DNA of 64,000 nt from Sphingopyxis sp. BSN-002 (GTDB lineage: Bacteria; Pseudomonadota; Alphaproteobacteria; Sphingomonadales; Sphingomonadaceae): assembly GCF_022024275.1 (NCBI RefSeq), contig NZ_CP091804.1, positions 434,001-498,000 on the forward strand. The letters are read 5' to 3'. Positions 36,692 to 46,584 of this stretch are shown here, piece after piece (within the stretch, counting starts at the first letter, position 1; each line of letters begins with the position of its first letter). A model generated the notes under the pieces. It had not been told where the DNA came from. It ran no database searches and saw only the letters and a list, made by a program, of their open reading frames with translations. The position numbers were made by a program, and so were the translations under genes.

Positions 36692-39229
36692 CTATTCCTT
36701 AGCGACCTTCTTTTTGGCCGGCGCCTTTTTGGCGGCGGCCTTTTTGGCTGGCGCCTTCTTCTTGCCCTTGGCCGGCCCCTTGGCGGCGCGGGCGTCGATC
36801 AGTGCGATCGCTTCCTCTTCCGTCAGCGCGTCGGGCTCGACCGTCTTCGGCAGGGTCGCATTGGTCGTGCCGTCGGTGACATAGGGGCCAAAGCGTCCAG
36901 CCATCAACTTCATCTCGCCGCCGCTCGTCGGATGCGCACCGAAGGTCTTGAGCGGTTCGGCCTTGGCGCGTGCGCCGCGTCCACCGCCGTTCGCGGCATC
37001 GGCGATCCGCGCGACCGCGGCGTTCATGCCGATGTCGAAGATTTCGGCGGTGCCGGTGAGCTTCGCATATTTGCCATCGTGGAGCAGATAGGGACCATAG
37101 CGCCCCAGCCCCGCCATGATGACCTTTCCGCTCTCGGGATGCGTTCCGACCTCGCGCGGCAGGCTCAGCAACCGCAGCGCATAATCGAGGTCGAAATCCT
37201 CGGCCGGAATGTCCTTCGGGATCGACGAGCGCTTCGCCTCCTTGCCGTCGCCGAGCTGGATGTAGGGGCCGAAGCGCCCGCTGCGCTTCGACACTTCCAG
37301 CCCGCTTTCGGGGTCGGTACCCATCACCTCGGGGCCGGTGTCGCCACCGTCGGGCCCGCCCGGCTGTGCGAATTTGCGCGTGAACTTGCAGTCGGGATAG
37401 TTGCTGCACGCGATGAACGGCCCGAACTTGCCGCCGCGCAGCGCCAAACGGCCGGTCCCGCAATTGGGGCAGAGGCGCGGGTCGCTGCCGTCGCCCTTGT
37501 CCGGGAACAGATAAGGCCCGAGGAACTCGTCGAGAGCGGCGGTGATCTCCGACGGCTTCTGCTCCATCACTTCGCCGGTGCGCGGCTTGAAATCGCGCCA
37601 GAAGCGTTCGAGCACCGCCTGCCACTGCGCGCGGCCGCCCGACACGTCGTCGAGCTCTTCTTCGAGCCCGGCAGTGAAATCATATTCGACGTAGCGATTG
37701 AAGAAGCGTTCGAGGAACGCGGTCAACAGACGCCCGCTCTCTTCGGGAATGAAACGATTCTTCTCGACGCGCACATAGGCGCGGTCCTTCAGCACCTGCA
37801 GGATCGCGGCATAGGTCGACGGGCGCCCGATGCCGAGCTCTTCCATCTTCTTGACGAGGCTGGCTTCCGAATAGCGCGGCGGCGGCTGCGTCTCGTGCTT
37901 CTCGACCTCGACGCCGGTCTTCGCGGGCGCATCGCCCTTGTCCATCGCGGGCAGCAGGCGCGCATCCTCATCCTCCGCGTCGTCGCGGCCTTCGTCATAG
38001 AGCGCCAGGAAGCCGGGGAACTTCACGACCTGACCGGTCGCGCGCAGCACCGTCTTGCCGGTGCCATCGCTGAGGTCCACGCTGGTGCGTTCGAGCCGCG
38101 CCGACGCCATCTGGCTTGCGAGCGCGCGCTTCCAGATCAGTTCGTACAGGCGCGCGTGATCTCCGCCGCCAACCTTGTCTTTCGAAAAGTCGGTGGGACG
38201 GATCGCTTCGTGCGCTTCCTGCGCATTCTTCGCCTTGGTCTGATACTGGCGCGGCTGGTCGGGGACATAGCCGCCGTCGTAGCGATCGGCGATTGCCTTG
38301 CGCGCCGCGCTGATCGCGCTGCCGTCCATCTGGACGCCGTCGGTACGCATGTAGGTGATCGCGCCGTCCTCATAGAGGTCCTGCGCCACGCGCATCGTGT
38401 GGCTTGCCGAGAAGCCGAGTTTGCGCGCGGCCTCCTGCTGCAAGGTCGAGGTCGTGAAGGGAGGCGGCGGGTTGCGGGTGAGCGGCTTGGTCTCGACGGT
38501 ATCGACGGTGAAGTGGCCCGCCTGCACATCGGCTTCGGCGGCGCGCGCATCGGCCTCGGTGCCGATCGACAGCCGTTCGATCTTGTCGCCACGCCAGCGC
38601 GACAGCCGCGCCTTGAACGGCGTGCCGGCCATCTCGAACAGCCCGGTCACCGACCAATATTGCTGCGCAACAAAGGCCTCGATCTCGCGCTCGCGCTCGA
38701 CGATCATGCGCAGCGTCACCGACTGGACGCGGCCCGCCGATTTGGCGCCGGGCAGCTTGCGCCACAGCACGGGCGACAGGGTGAAGCCGACCAGATAGTC
38801 GAGCGCACGGCGCGCGCGGTAGGCGTCGATCAGGTCGGTATCGAGCTCGCGCGGATGCGCCATCGCATCGGTGACCGCCTGCTTGGTGATCGCGTTGAAG
38901 GTCACGCGGTCGACCGCCTGCGGCAGCGCCTTTTTCTGACGCAGCAGTTCCTGCACATGCCAGCTGATCGCCTCGCCCTCGCGATCGGGGTCGGTCGCGA
39001 GGATCAGACGGTCGGCCGACTTGGCCGCATCCTGGATGTCCTTCATCCGCTTCGCCTTGTCGGGATACATCTGCCACTGCATCGCGAAGCTGTCGTCGGG
39101 ATCGACCGATCCATCCTTGGGTGGGAGGTCGCGGACGTGGCCATAGCTGGCCAGCACCTTAAAATCGCGACCGAGATATTTCTCGATCGTCTTCGCCTTG
39201 GCGGGCGATTCCACAATTACCAACTGCAT
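36692..39229 (-). CDS. topA: DNA topoisomerase I
   Basis: An 845-residue type IA topoisomerase that relaxes negative supercoils. The TOPRIM motif TDPDREGE is at 79-86 and the catalytic tyrosine is Y293 in AITYMRTDG. Downstream is one zinc-ribbon-like segment with LCPNC (about 585) and 'CSNYPDC', then TopA C-terminal repeats built around 'GRFGPYIQLGDG', ending in a Lys/Ala-rich DNA-binding tail. In many relatives topA follows dprA; here a membrane protein and a vWA protein gene intervene. Confidence 0.95.
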   Translation of the reverse strand: MQLVIVESPAKAKTIEKYLGRDFKVLASYGHVRDLPPKDGSVDPDDSFAMQWQMYPDKAKRMKDIQDAAKSADRLILATDPDREGEAISWHVQELLRQKKALPQAVDRVTFNAITKQAVTDAMAHPRELDTDLIDAYRARRALDYLVGFTLSPVLWRKLPGAKSAGRVQSVTLRMIVEREREIEAFVAQQYWSVTGLFEMAGTPFKARLSRWRGDKIERLSIGTEADARAAEADVQAGHFTVDTVETKPLTRNPPPPFTTSTLQQEAARKLGFSASHTMRVAQDLYEDGAITYMRTDGVQMDGSAISAARKAIADRYDGGYVPDQPRQYQTKAKNAQEAHEAIRPTDFSKDKVGGGDHARLYELIWKRALASQMASARLERTSVDLSDGTGKTVLRATGQVVKFPGFLALYDEGRDDAEDEDARLLPAMDKGDAPAKTGVEVEKHETQPPPRYSEASLVKKMEELGIGRPSTYAAILQVLKDRAYVRVEKNRFIPEESGRLLTAFLERFFNRYVEYDFTAGLEEELDDVSGGRAQWQAVLERFWRDFKPRTGEVMEQKPSEITAALDEFLGPYLFPDKGDGSDPRLCPNCGTGRLALRGGKFGPFIACSNYPDCKFTRKFAQPGGPDGGDTGPEVMGTDPESGLEVSKRSGRFGPYIQLGDGKEAKRSSIPKDIPAEDFDLDYALRLLSLPREVGTHPESGKVIMAGLGRYGPYLLHDGKYAKLTGTAEIFDIGMNAAVARIADAANGGGRGARAKAEPLKTFGAHPTSGGEMKLMAGRFGPYVTDGTTNATLPKTVEPDALTEEEAIALIDARAAKGPAKGKKKAPAKKAAAKKAPAKKKVAKE

Positions 39230-39295
39230 GAAAAACTCGTTCCCCGGAAACTCTCTACGTACGTACGCGCGAGGGTGGCGCGGCTGACGCGATCG

Positions 39296-39967
39296 TCAAC
39301 CGAAAATTTCGGCGGTCGTCGACTGCCGCTTTCCGAACGCCAGAAATAATGTGGTGGCGGCCGCGACGCCGAACAACCACCCCGCCTGCGACAGTGCGTT
39401 GGAGAGCAGCAACCAGAGAAAGACCGTGTCATCATCGGGGAGCCTGACGAACTCGGTCGCCGCAAGCGGAACCATCTGCCATACGAAAGCCAGCACCGCG
39501 ATCATGGCGCAGCTAAGCCAATATCGCTCGGTCCGCGCCCAGCTGGCCGAGAGCGCTTCTGAAACGGCGCTGTCCTCCGCGAGCAGGATCGGGACGGCGA
39601 GGTACCAGCGCGCCGCGAAATAGATGCCCGGCAGGATCAGCAGGAGCAGGCCAAAGCCGACGCCGAGACCGAAGAGCAGGCCGACGCCGAACACACCGGC
39701 AATGCGCGACTTGGCCGATTGGGGCAAAGGGACGGAGGCAAGGCGCAGAATCGTCAGCGTCGTCCACGCCTGCAGAAAGAGATTCACCGCGATCAAGGCG
39801 AACTGCACGGCGATGAACCAGTCGGGATACCTTATGACTACCGCGTCATAGGCGACGCCCGTGGCGATCAATATGCCATAGATGATTGCGAACGTCGGCA
39901 TATCGGCCCGAAACCACGCGAACGTATCGCGCGCGACCGGAGCGGCGTATCCCGCATCGAACTGCAT
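39296..39967 (-). CDS. Multi-pass membrane protein of unknown function
   Basis: A 223-residue protein with about six membrane helices. The helices around residues 22-45, 55-75, 95-125, 145-170 and 185-215 flank a 'SLVPILLAEDSAVSEALSASWART'-like conserved loop that recalls proteins of the glycerophosphodiesterase membrane-domain/DUF975 type, where such a loop follows a wide hydrophobic helix. The ATG at 39967 has GGGAGAGG upstream; the frame extends to 40114. No function can be named. Confidence 0.75.
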   Translation of the reverse strand: MQFDAGYAAPVARDTFAWFRADMPTFAIIYGILIATGVAYDAVVIRYPDWFIAVQFALIAVNLFLQAWTTLTILRLASVPLPQSAKSRIAGVFGVGLLFGLGVGFGLLLLILPGIYFAARWYLAVPILLAEDSAVSEALSASWARTERYWLSCAMIAVLAFVWQMVPLAATEFVRLPDDDTVFLWLLLSNALSQAGWLFGVAAATTLFLAFGKRQSTTAEIFG

Positions 39968-40084
39968 GTGAAACCTCTCCCCACGACCCCTTGTCGGTCG
40001 GAAGGGTGGCCGGTGGCCCCGCGCCTCGTCAAGCGGGATCTGATCCATCCGTCGTCGTCGCGGCGCCGCACCCGCAGTTAGCAA

Positions 40085-40115
40085 TGCCCCCGCACCGGTC
40101 GGGTGCGAGGGCATG
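40085..40115 (-). terminator. Hairpin after the vWA protein gene, possible terminator
   Basis: ATGCCCCCGCACC pairs with GGGTGCGAGGGCAT around a 4-nt loop with one mismatch. It lies 20 nt after the stop of the leftward vWA gene and before the membrane-protein gene. No T run follows, so termination is possible but not certain. Confidence 0.5.
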
Positions 40116-40135
40116 TCGGTTACAGCTTCAGGGCG

Positions 40136-41737
40136 TCAGCTGTTCTGCCATTTGAAATCGGCCGGCAGGATGCATTTGCCCGCGTCATATTTGCCGACGC
40201 TGCGGATGATTTCCTGATCCTCGGGTTCGATCCGGCGGCCGCTGATCTGGCTGTCGACTACCCGGCGGACGAGCGCATCGAGCTTCGTCACAAGGTAGCA
40301 GTCGATCGCCGGTGGCGCATGCGGATTGCCGACGCCGCTGTCATCGGTCAGGAACAGGTAGCGCGACTGGGTCGCCGCCGCCATCGCGCGCATCGCATAT
40401 TCGGCCTTGTCGGCGACGCCCGACGCCGCAACCGGCGTGATATGGATCCGCTTCGCGCGCGCAGCCTCGGCCGCCTTCCACGTCCGCCCGAATAATTCGT
40501 CGTGCGGCGGCGCATCGGCGACCAGCAGCAGAGACTTCACCGCGTCGGGCCGCCATTCCTGCCCGACCGCGCGGATCAGCGCCTGATCCATGGCTTCGGG
40601 ATAGTCGCCGCCGCCATCGGCGTCCTGCCGCGCGAGCGCGCCCTGCACGCGCCCGATGTCGCGGTCGAACGCGACGGTACGCGTGACATAGTCATCGCCG
40701 AGATCGCGATAGAAGACGAAGCCGACGCGAATATCGAGGTCGCGATGCTTTTCGGTGATCGAGCCGATGATCGACCGCAACTCGGACTGGAGATAACGGA
40801 TTTCGTCACCCATGCTGCCTGTCGTGTCGATGACCAGCATCAGGTCGAGCTTCGTCGCCTTCGTCGCGGCCTGATTGGCCGTAAGGCCCACAACCTGCCC
40901 GCCCGCGGCGTTCGAGACAAGCACGGGCCGCGCATCGGCGATCGTCCGGCCACCTTTCGCGGCCGAAATGGTGATCCTGTCGCTCAGCCGGTCGAGGCCG
41001 GGGAAAAAGACCGCGCTGCCGTCGGCCTGCGTTGCCATCGTGATGCTGTTGCCGTCGCTGCAGGTGACAACGACGTCGGCAAAGGGAATCGGCTGGCCGC
41101 TACGATCATTCACTTTCACCGTAACGACGCGCATCGTGTCGACACGCGGCAAGTCGCGGACTTCCTGCCCCAGATCGCCACTGCGGTTCACATAGGAGGC
41201 GTAGAGTTCGGGATTGAGCAGGTCGTCATGCTCGCCCGCGGTCAAGATACCCGATTGCGGCTGCGGACGCGGATAGGGACGCGGCGGGGGCAGGCTCGTG
41301 GACGACACCGCGCGTTCCGAATAATCGCTCGAAGAGCCCGGCACCGGCGAAGCCGACGCAGGCGGCGGCGGCAGCGCCTTGGCCGAATCGCCGACCGATG
41401 CCACCGGGCTCGCCATATCCATTGCCGGGGCTTCATAGCTCGGCTCGGCCATGACAGGCGGTGGCGGCGGCGCGGGAGGCGGCGGCGGTGCAGGCATGGG
41501 CAACGCTTCGGTCACCGCATCGCGATCGCGCCGGCCATCCGATTTATAGCCTCCGGCATTCGACTGCTGCGGGCGCTGTGCCGCCTCGGGGTCGAGCCGC
41601 GGAAGCGGATCGGCGTTGCGGCAGAAGCCCTGCTGTGTCGCGGGCGCCTTCGCATGGGCGATCGCGACCGGGAGCGGAGCAGGCATCGAGGCCAGAACCG
41701 CAAACATCGTGACACCCGTCAATAACCGGCTTCGCAT
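40136..41737 (-). CDS. Exported von Willebrand factor A domain protein with Pro-rich linker
   Basis: A 533-residue protein. A signal peptide (1-29) is followed by a long Pro/Ala-rich region (about 78-165). After a beta-sandwich-like segment (about 200-290, carboxypeptidase regulatory-type) a vWA domain begins, with the metal-ion adhesion motif as DTTGSMG (304-310) in place of DxSxS, and a long basic loop after it. vWA proteins mediate metal-dependent protein contacts. The gene sits between topA and dprA, genes it has no known tie with. The start ATG at 41737 follows GGGGAG; the frame reaches 41752 by GTG. Confidence 0.83.
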   Translation of the reverse strand: MRSRLLTGVTMFAVLASMPAPLPVAIAHAKAPATQQGFCRNADPLPRLDPEAAQRPQQSNAGGYKSDGRRDRDAVTEALPMPAPPPPPAPPPPPVMAEPSYEAPAMDMASPVASVGDSAKALPPPPASASPVPGSSSDYSERAVSSTSLPPPRPYPRPQPQSGILTAGEHDDLLNPELYASYVNRSGDLGQEVRDLPRVDTMRVVTVKVNDRSGQPIPFADVVVTCSDGNSITMATQADGSAVFFPGLDRLSDRITISAAKGGRTIADARPVLVSNAAGGQVVGLTANQAATKATKLDLMLVIDTTGSMGDEIRYLQSELRSIIGSITEKHRDLDIRVGFVFYRDLGDDYVTRTVAFDRDIGRVQGALARQDADGGGDYPEAMDQALIRAVGQEWRPDAVKSLLLVADAPPHDELFGRTWKAAEAARAKRIHITPVAASGVADKAEYAMRAMAAATQSRYLFLTDDSGVGNPHAPPAIDCYLVTKLDALVRRVVDSQISGRRIEPEDQEIIRSVGKYDAGKCILPADFKWQNS

Positions 41738-41851
41738 CGTCAAACTCCCCACATGTGATACAATATCATCAGCCTGTCGCTCAGCCGCTGAACCGTGGCT
41801 GAACCGCGATGAAGCGTTATATTGTAGGAATTTGGGCCGCTGTGCCGTCCG

Positions 41852-42937
41852 TCACATGAGCGAAACGCGCGCGCCGGCATGGCGTGCGACGCGCCCTGCA
41901 AGCTCCAGTTCGAGCAGCACGAGCTGCACCGCAGCGGCGGGTCGTCCCGATTGACGGACGAGTTCGTCGACCGCAACGGGTGTCGGGCCGAGCAGACCTG
42001 CGACGATATCGCGATCGGCGTCGCCCATGTCCGGTACGGCGAGCGTTTCAACATAAGCACGCCGCGGTTCGCGCGCCATACGCGCGTCGATCGGCCCCAG
42101 GGCTTCGAGCACATCGTCGACAGTCTGGATCAACGTTGCGCCCTCACGGATCAGCTGATTGCAACCCTGCGCGCGCGGATCGAGCGGCGAGCCGGGCACC
42201 GCCATCACCTCGCGCCCATAATCGCCCGCGCGCCGCGCCGTGATCAGCGATCCCGACTTCGGCGCAGCCTCGATCACCACCGTGCCGTGCGATAGCCCCG
42301 CGATGATCCGGTTGCGCGTCGGAAAGTGCCGCGCGAGCGGCTCGGTCCCCGGCGGCTGTTCGGCGATCAGCAGCTGATCGCCGGCAATCTTCTCCTGCAG
42401 TTCCACATTTTCGGGCGGAAAGGCGACGTCGATGCCGCTCGCGATCACCGCCGCAGTCGATCCGCCAAGCGCGCCGATATGCGCCGACGTATCCACGCCG
42501 CGCGCAAGCCCGCTGACGACGGTCACGCCGCGCGCCGTCAGATCGGCCGCCATCTGACGCGCGAAGCGGTTGGCGATGGCGGAGGCATTGCGCGCGCCGA
42601 CGATCGCGACGCACGGGCGCTGCAACATCGCGGTGTCGCCGCGCACGATGATCGCAGGAGGCGCGCCTTCGACCTCGCGGAGCAGCGGCGAATAGTCCGC
42701 CTCGTCGCTGAAGACGTGCCGCGCGCCGAGTTCGGCAACGCGCGCCAGCTCGCGTTCGGCAACATCGGCGGAGGCGATGCGCGGCTTCCCCGCGCCACCC
42801 CGGAGAGCGAGGTCGGGCAAGGCTTCGAGAGCAGCTTCGCCCGACCCGAAACGCTGCATCAACTGGTGCCAGCTCACCGGCCCGACATGCGGCGTGCGGA
42901 TCAACCTGATCCGCGCCAGCCGCTCGGCGTGCGTCAC
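41852..42937 (-). CDS. dprA: DNA-processing protein DprA
   Basis: A 361-residue protein that binds incoming single-stranded DNA and loads RecA in natural transformation. The Rossmann-like DprA domain has GARNAS, 'VSGLARGVDTSAHIGAL', 'NRIIAGLSHGTVVIEA' and 'GSPLDPRAQGCNQLIREGA'; a C-terminal winged-helix domain follows (about 295-360). It starts with GTG at 42937, overlapping the plsY stop by 4 bp. The frame extends to 43258 but into plsY. No comEC or pilus gene is near. Confidence 0.92.
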   Translation of the reverse strand: MTHAERLARIRLIRTPHVGPVSWHQLMQRFGSGEAALEALPDLALRGGAGKPRIASADVAERELARVAELGARHVFSDEADYSPLLREVEGAPPAIIVRGDTAMLQRPCVAIVGARNASAIANRFARQMAADLTARGVTVVSGLARGVDTSAHIGALGGSTAAVIASGIDVAFPPENVELQEKIAGDQLLIAEQPPGTEPLARHFPTRNRIIAGLSHGTVVIEAAPKSGSLITARRAGDYGREVMAVPGSPLDPRAQGCNQLIREGATLIQTVDDVLEALGPIDARMAREPRRAYVETLAVPDMGDADRDIVAGLLGPTPVAVDELVRQSGRPAAAVQLVLLELELAGRVARHAGARVSLM

Positions 42938-43539
42938 GCAGCGCCGTCCTTCTTCGCTCCGATCTTCGGCTCGGTGCCGGCGCGCAGCCGCGCGATGTTT
43001 TCGCGGTGCCGCCACAGCACGATCACCGCGAGCCCGGCGAGCCCGATCGCATAGACCGGATGGCCGAGCGCCAGCGCAGCGACCGGCGCCGAGACCGCGC
43101 CGACCATGCCGCCGAGCGACGAGATGCGCGAGAGCAGCGCGGTCGCAAGCCATACGATGGCGAACACCAATCCGATCGGCCAAGCGAGCGCGAGGGACAG
43201 GCCGAGCAGAGTCGCAACCCCCTTGCCGCCGCGGAACTTCAGCCAGACCGGATAGCAATGGCCAACCATTGCCGCCGCGCCCGCGATCATCGCGCCTTCG
43301 TCGCCAAGCTCGGGCATGAAATGCCGCGCGAGCAGCACCGCAACCGCACCCTTGGCGCCGTCCAGAATCAACGTCGCCGCTGCGAGCTCCTTCCGCCCCG
43401 TGCGCAGCACATTGGTCGCGCCGATATTTCCGGATCCGATCTGGCGCAGGTCGCCGGCGCCGAACAGGCGCGTCAGGATGATACCGAAGGGGATCGATCC
43501 AAGCAGATAGCCCGTCAGGATCAGGATGGCGGTCGTCAT
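42934..43539 (-). CDS. plsY: Glycerol-3-phosphate acyltransferase PlsY
   Basis: A 201-residue membrane enzyme that transfers acyl from acyl-phosphate to glycerol-3-phosphate, the first step of phospholipid synthesis. Family motifs are present: GSIPFG (14-19), 'GSGNIGATNVLR', 'GHCYPVWLKFRGGKGVAT' and 'LWRHRENIARL'. Five membrane helices fit the family. It overlaps dprA by GTGA, the frequent plsY-dprA pairing in alphaproteobacteria. The ATG at 43539 gives the family N-terminus. Confidence 0.94.
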   Translation of the reverse strand: MTTAILILTGYLLGSIPFGIILTRLFGAGDLRQIGSGNIGATNVLRTGRKELAAATLILDGAKGAVAVLLARHFMPELGDEGAMIAGAAAMVGHCYPVWLKFRGGKGVATLLGLSLALAWPIGLVFAIVWLATALLSRISSLGGMVGAVSAPVAALALGHPVYAIGLAGLAVIVLWRHRENIARLRAGTEPKIGAKKDGAA

Positions 43540-43664
43540 GCGGTAGGCTCCCCTGCCCGCCGGAATCGCATCCGGCTGCGAAGCGCCTTTTGGCGGCAGA
43601 CCGGGTACGGGGTCAACGCCGCGCTTGCCGCCGGACGAGCGTTTGGCGTATCGCCGCGTCCGAT

Positions 43665-44474
43665 ATGGATCATTCCCCTTCGCCCGACGCGCCCATCCTC
43701 TTCTTCGACAGCGGCCTCGGCGGGCTGACCGTGCTCGGCCCGACGCGCGCGCTGTTGCCAACGGCCCCAATCGTCTATGCCGCCGACTATGCCGGCCTGC
43801 CCTATGGCCAGAAAAGCGATGTCGAACTGGCAGCGCGCGTCCCTGCGCTGCTCGGACGCCTCGTCGAACGCTATCAGCCGCGGCTTGCGGTCATCGCCTG
43901 CAACACCGCCTCGACGATCGCGCTCGCGCACGTCCGCGCCGCGCTTGATCTGCCGATCGTCGGGACCGTGCCCGCGATCAAGCCTGCTGCCGAAATGACC
44001 CGGACCGGCGTCATCGGCGTACTCGGAACCGAGGCGACGGTGCGCCAACGCTATGTCGACGACCTCGGCGCAAAATTTGCGGGCGACAAGACGGTGCTGC
44101 GCCACGGTAGCCCCGGCCTCGTCACCGGCGCCGAAGCCAAACTGCGCGGCGAGCCCGTCGACCCTGCAGCGATAGAGAGGGCTGTGGCGGGCCTGCGCGA
44201 CCAGCCCGGCGGCGATGCGCTCGACGTCGTCGTCCTCGCCTGCACCCACTTTCCGCTTCTCGAAGATGAGTTGCGGACCGCCTTCGGCCCCGACGTTGCG
44301 CTCATCGACGGCGCGGCGGGGATCGCACGCCGGATTGCCTACCTCACAGAGGGGCAGGCATGGCCGGCTACCGCCCCGCCCGGTATCGCCGTCTTCACGC
44401 GCAGTGACGACCGCCCGCCGCCCCCCCTCGCCGCGCTGGCACCCTATGGCCTCGGGTCGATCGAGACGATCTGA
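43665..44474 (+). CDS. murI: Glutamate racemase
   Basis: A 269-residue cofactor-independent racemase making D-glutamate for peptidoglycan. The catalytic cysteines are C79 (IACNTAST) and C193 (LACTHFPLL); the N-terminal 'FFDSGLGGLTVL' carries the Asp/Ser of the active site. It is divergent from plsY with 125 nt between. The ATG at 43665 is chosen because the frame before it is antisense to plsY. Confidence 0.94.
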   Translation: MDHSPSPDAPILFFDSGLGGLTVLGPTRALLPTAPIVYAADYAGLPYGQKSDVELAARVPALLGRLVERYQPRLAVIACNTASTIALAHVRAALDLPIVGTVPAIKPAAEMTRTGVIGVLGTEATVRQRYVDDLGAKFAGDKTVLRHGSPGLVTGAEAKLRGEPVDPAAIERAVAGLRDQPGGDALDVVVLACTHFPLLEDELRTAFGPDVALIDGAAGIARRIAYLTEGQAWPATAPPGIAVFTRSDDRPPPPLAALAPYGLGSIETI

Positions 44475-44495
44475 TAGGACAATTTGCCCCATAGC

Positions 44496-44510
44496 TGCGA
44501 ATCGTTCGCA
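44496..44510. promoter_or_regulatory. Fur-like 7-1-7 inverted repeat upstream of hemA
   Basis: TGCGAATCGTTCGCA is a 7-1-7 inverted repeat with a single mismatch. Its form matches Fur-family boxes (7-1-7 unit) as described in proteobacteria. It lies 89 bp before the hemA start. Iron control of ALA synthase is known in alphaproteobacteria, but binding here is inferred. Confidence 0.5.
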
Positions 44511-44598
44511 CTGGCTTTCGAGGACTTTCGAAGGTAATGCGGCCCGGAATACCGTCGCCGGAGGGAGCGGCGAAGCACCTGACATGCGGGGCTGAAAC

Positions 44599-45813
44599 GT
44601 GAACTATAACGATATTTTCGCGCGCGCGATCGACCGGCTGCACGAAGAAGGACGCTACCGCGTCTTCATCGACATTTTGCGCAACAAGGGCGCTTTTCCG
44701 AACGCGCGCTGCTTCGCGGGGCACAATGGCCCCAAGCCGATCACCGTCTGGTGTTCGAACGACTATCTCGCGATGGGCCAGCATCCGAAGGTCATCGCCG
44801 CGATGGAAGAGGCGCTGCACGACGTCGGCGCGGGATCGGGCGGCACGCGCAACATCGGCGGCAATACCCATTACCACATCGACCTCGAGGCCGAGCTCGC
44901 CGACCTGCACGGCAAGGACGGCGCGCTGCTCTTCACCTCGGGCTATATCTCGAACGAGGCGACGCTGGGCACGCTCGGCAAGCTGCTCCCGAACTGCATC
45001 ATCTATTCGGACGAGCTCAATCACGCCTCGATGATCGCGGGCATCCGCAATTCGGGCTGCGAAAAACGCGTGTGGCGTCACAATGACCTCGACCATCTCG
45101 AGGAACTGCTGGCCGCGGACGATCCCGAGGCCGCGAAGCTGATCGCGTTCGAAAGCGTCTATTCGATGGACGGCGACGTCGCCCCGATCCACGCGATCTG
45201 CGATCTGGCCGAAAAGTACAACGCGCTCACCTATTGCGACGAAGTCCATGCCGTCGGCATGTACGGCCCGCGCGGCGGCGGTATCACCGACCGCGACGAG
45301 GCGGCAAGCCGCGTCACGATCATCGAGGGCACGCTCGGCAAGGCGTTCGGCGTGATGGGCGGCTACATCGCCGCCGACAAGAATATCATCGACGTGATCC
45401 GCTCTTATGCGCCGGGCTTCATCTTCACGACCAGCCTGTCGCCGGTGCTCGTCGCGGGCGTGCTCGCGAGCGTTCGCCACCTGAAATCGTCGAGCGTGGA
45501 GCGCGACGCGCAGCAGGCCGCCGCCGCCTATCTCAAGCAGAGCTTCCGCGACGCGGGCCTGCCGGTGATGGATTCGACGACGCATATCGTCCCACTGATG
45601 GTCGGCGACCCCGTGCGCGCGAAGAAGATCAGCGACATCCTGCTCGCCGAATATGGCGTCTATGTGCAGCCGATCAACTTCCCGACCGTACCGCGCGGCA
45701 CCGAACGCCTGCGCTTCACGCCGGGCCCGGCGCATGACGAGGCGATGATGCGCGAGTTGACCGAAGCACTCGCCGAGATCTGGGACCGCCTCGAACTGCG
45801 CAAGGCGGCGTGA
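44599..45813 (+). CDS. hemA: 5-aminolevulinate synthase
   Basis: A 404-residue PLP enzyme that condenses glycine and succinyl-CoA to 5-aminolevulinate, the first step of heme synthesis in alphaproteobacteria. The PLP lysine is K248 ([12 protein letters not shown]). The glycine-rich [12 protein letters not shown] (78-89) and '[14 protein letters not shown]' and YCDEVHAVG are typical. It starts with GTG at 44599. Succinyl-CoA from the methylmalonyl-CoA operon in this window would be a precursor. It overlaps the nitroreductase gene by GTGA at its 3' end. Confidence 0.95.
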   Translation: MNYNDIFARAIDRLHEEGRYRVFIDILRNKGAFPNARCFAGHNGPKPITVWCSNDYLAMGQHPKVIAAMEEALHDVGAGSGGTRNIGGNTHYHIDLEAELADLHGKDGALLFTSGYISNEATLGTLGKLLPNCIIYSDELNHASMIAGIRNSGCEKRVWRHNDLDHLEELLAADDPEAAKLIAFESVYSMDGDVAPIHAICDLAEKYNALTYCDEVHAVGMYGPRGGGITDRDEAASRVTIIEGTLGKAFGVMGGYIAADKNIIDVIRSYAPGFIFTTSLSPVLVAGVLASVRHLKSSSVERDAQQAAAAYLKQSFRDAGLPVMDSTTHIVPLMVGDPVRAKKISDILLAEYGVYVQPINFPTVPRGTERLRFTPGPAHDEAMMRELTEALAEIWDRLELRKAA

Positions 45814-46499
45814 CCGTTCTACCCGGCTACGACGAGGTCGTCGTCGGGCGACGCTCAATCCGCGGCTTCCTCGACAAACCCGTTCCGAAGGCTCTCGTCG
45901 CCGAGGTGATCGAGGTCGCGATGCGCGCGCCATCGTCGTTCAACAACCAGTGCTGGAATTTCTCTGTCATCACCGGAGAGCCGCTTGCGGCGATCCGGCA
46001 GGGCAACACCGACGGCATCCTCGCAGGCAAGCCCGACAGCCGCGAGTTCCGCCGCTTCGACGGCATCGCCGACGACCATCGCGCGCGCCAGATCGAGATC
46101 GCCAAACAACTGTTCGGCGCGATGGGCATCGCGCGCGACGACAAGGATGCGCGGCAGGACTGGGTCCTCCGTGGTTTCCGCCAGTTTGACGCCCCGGTCA
46201 GCATCGTCGTTACCTATGACCGCGTCCTGCTTGGCAGCGATATCGCGCCCTTCGACTGCGGCGCGGTGACGAATGCGCTGGTCAACGCCGCCTGGTCGCG
46301 CGGGCTCGGCTGCGTCATCAACAGCCAGGGAATCATGCAAAGCCCCGTGGTGCGCGAACATGCCCACATCCCCGACGATCAGGTCATCATGATCTGCGTC
46401 GCGATGGGGTGGCCCGATGCCGCCTTCCCGGCCAATGCCGTGGTTTCGAACCGCAAGAGCGTTGAAGATGCCGTGCGGTTCGTGGGGTTCGACGACTGA
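45810..46499 (+). CDS. Nitroreductase family protein
   Basis: A 229-residue flavoprotein-fold oxidoreductase. '[38 protein letters not shown]' shows the FMN-binding pattern RRSIRxF and PSSxNxQ. The C-terminal FMN loop is '[12 protein letters not shown]' and 'VAMGWPD'. It starts with GTG inside the hemA stop (GTGA), so its expression is tied to hemA. Reduction of a quinone or nitro compound is the usual activity; the true substrate is unknown. Confidence 0.9.
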   Translation: MTVLPGYDEVVVGRRSIRGFLDKPVPKALVAEVIEVAMRAPSSFNNQCWNFSVITGEPLAAIRQGNTDGILAGKPDSREFRRFDGIADDHRARQIEIAKQLFGAMGIARDDKDARQDWVLRGFRQFDAPVSIVVTYDRVLLGSDIAPFDCGAVTNALVNAAWSRGLGCVINSQGIMQSPVVREHAHIPDDQVIMICVAMGWPDAAFPANAVVSNRKSVEDAVRFVGFDD

Positions 46500-46584
46500 C
46501 CCTTGTCGGCGCAAGCCCCTTCGACAAGATCGGGGCGCGGCGATAGAGTGGCCGCCGACTCCTCCCCGGTCGCGAAAGATTGTC

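Noticed and set aside
46502..46528. Inverted repeat CTTGTCG...CGACAAG after the nitroreductase gene
   Set aside because: A 7-bp arm with a 13-nt loop and no T run; too weak to call a terminator or element.
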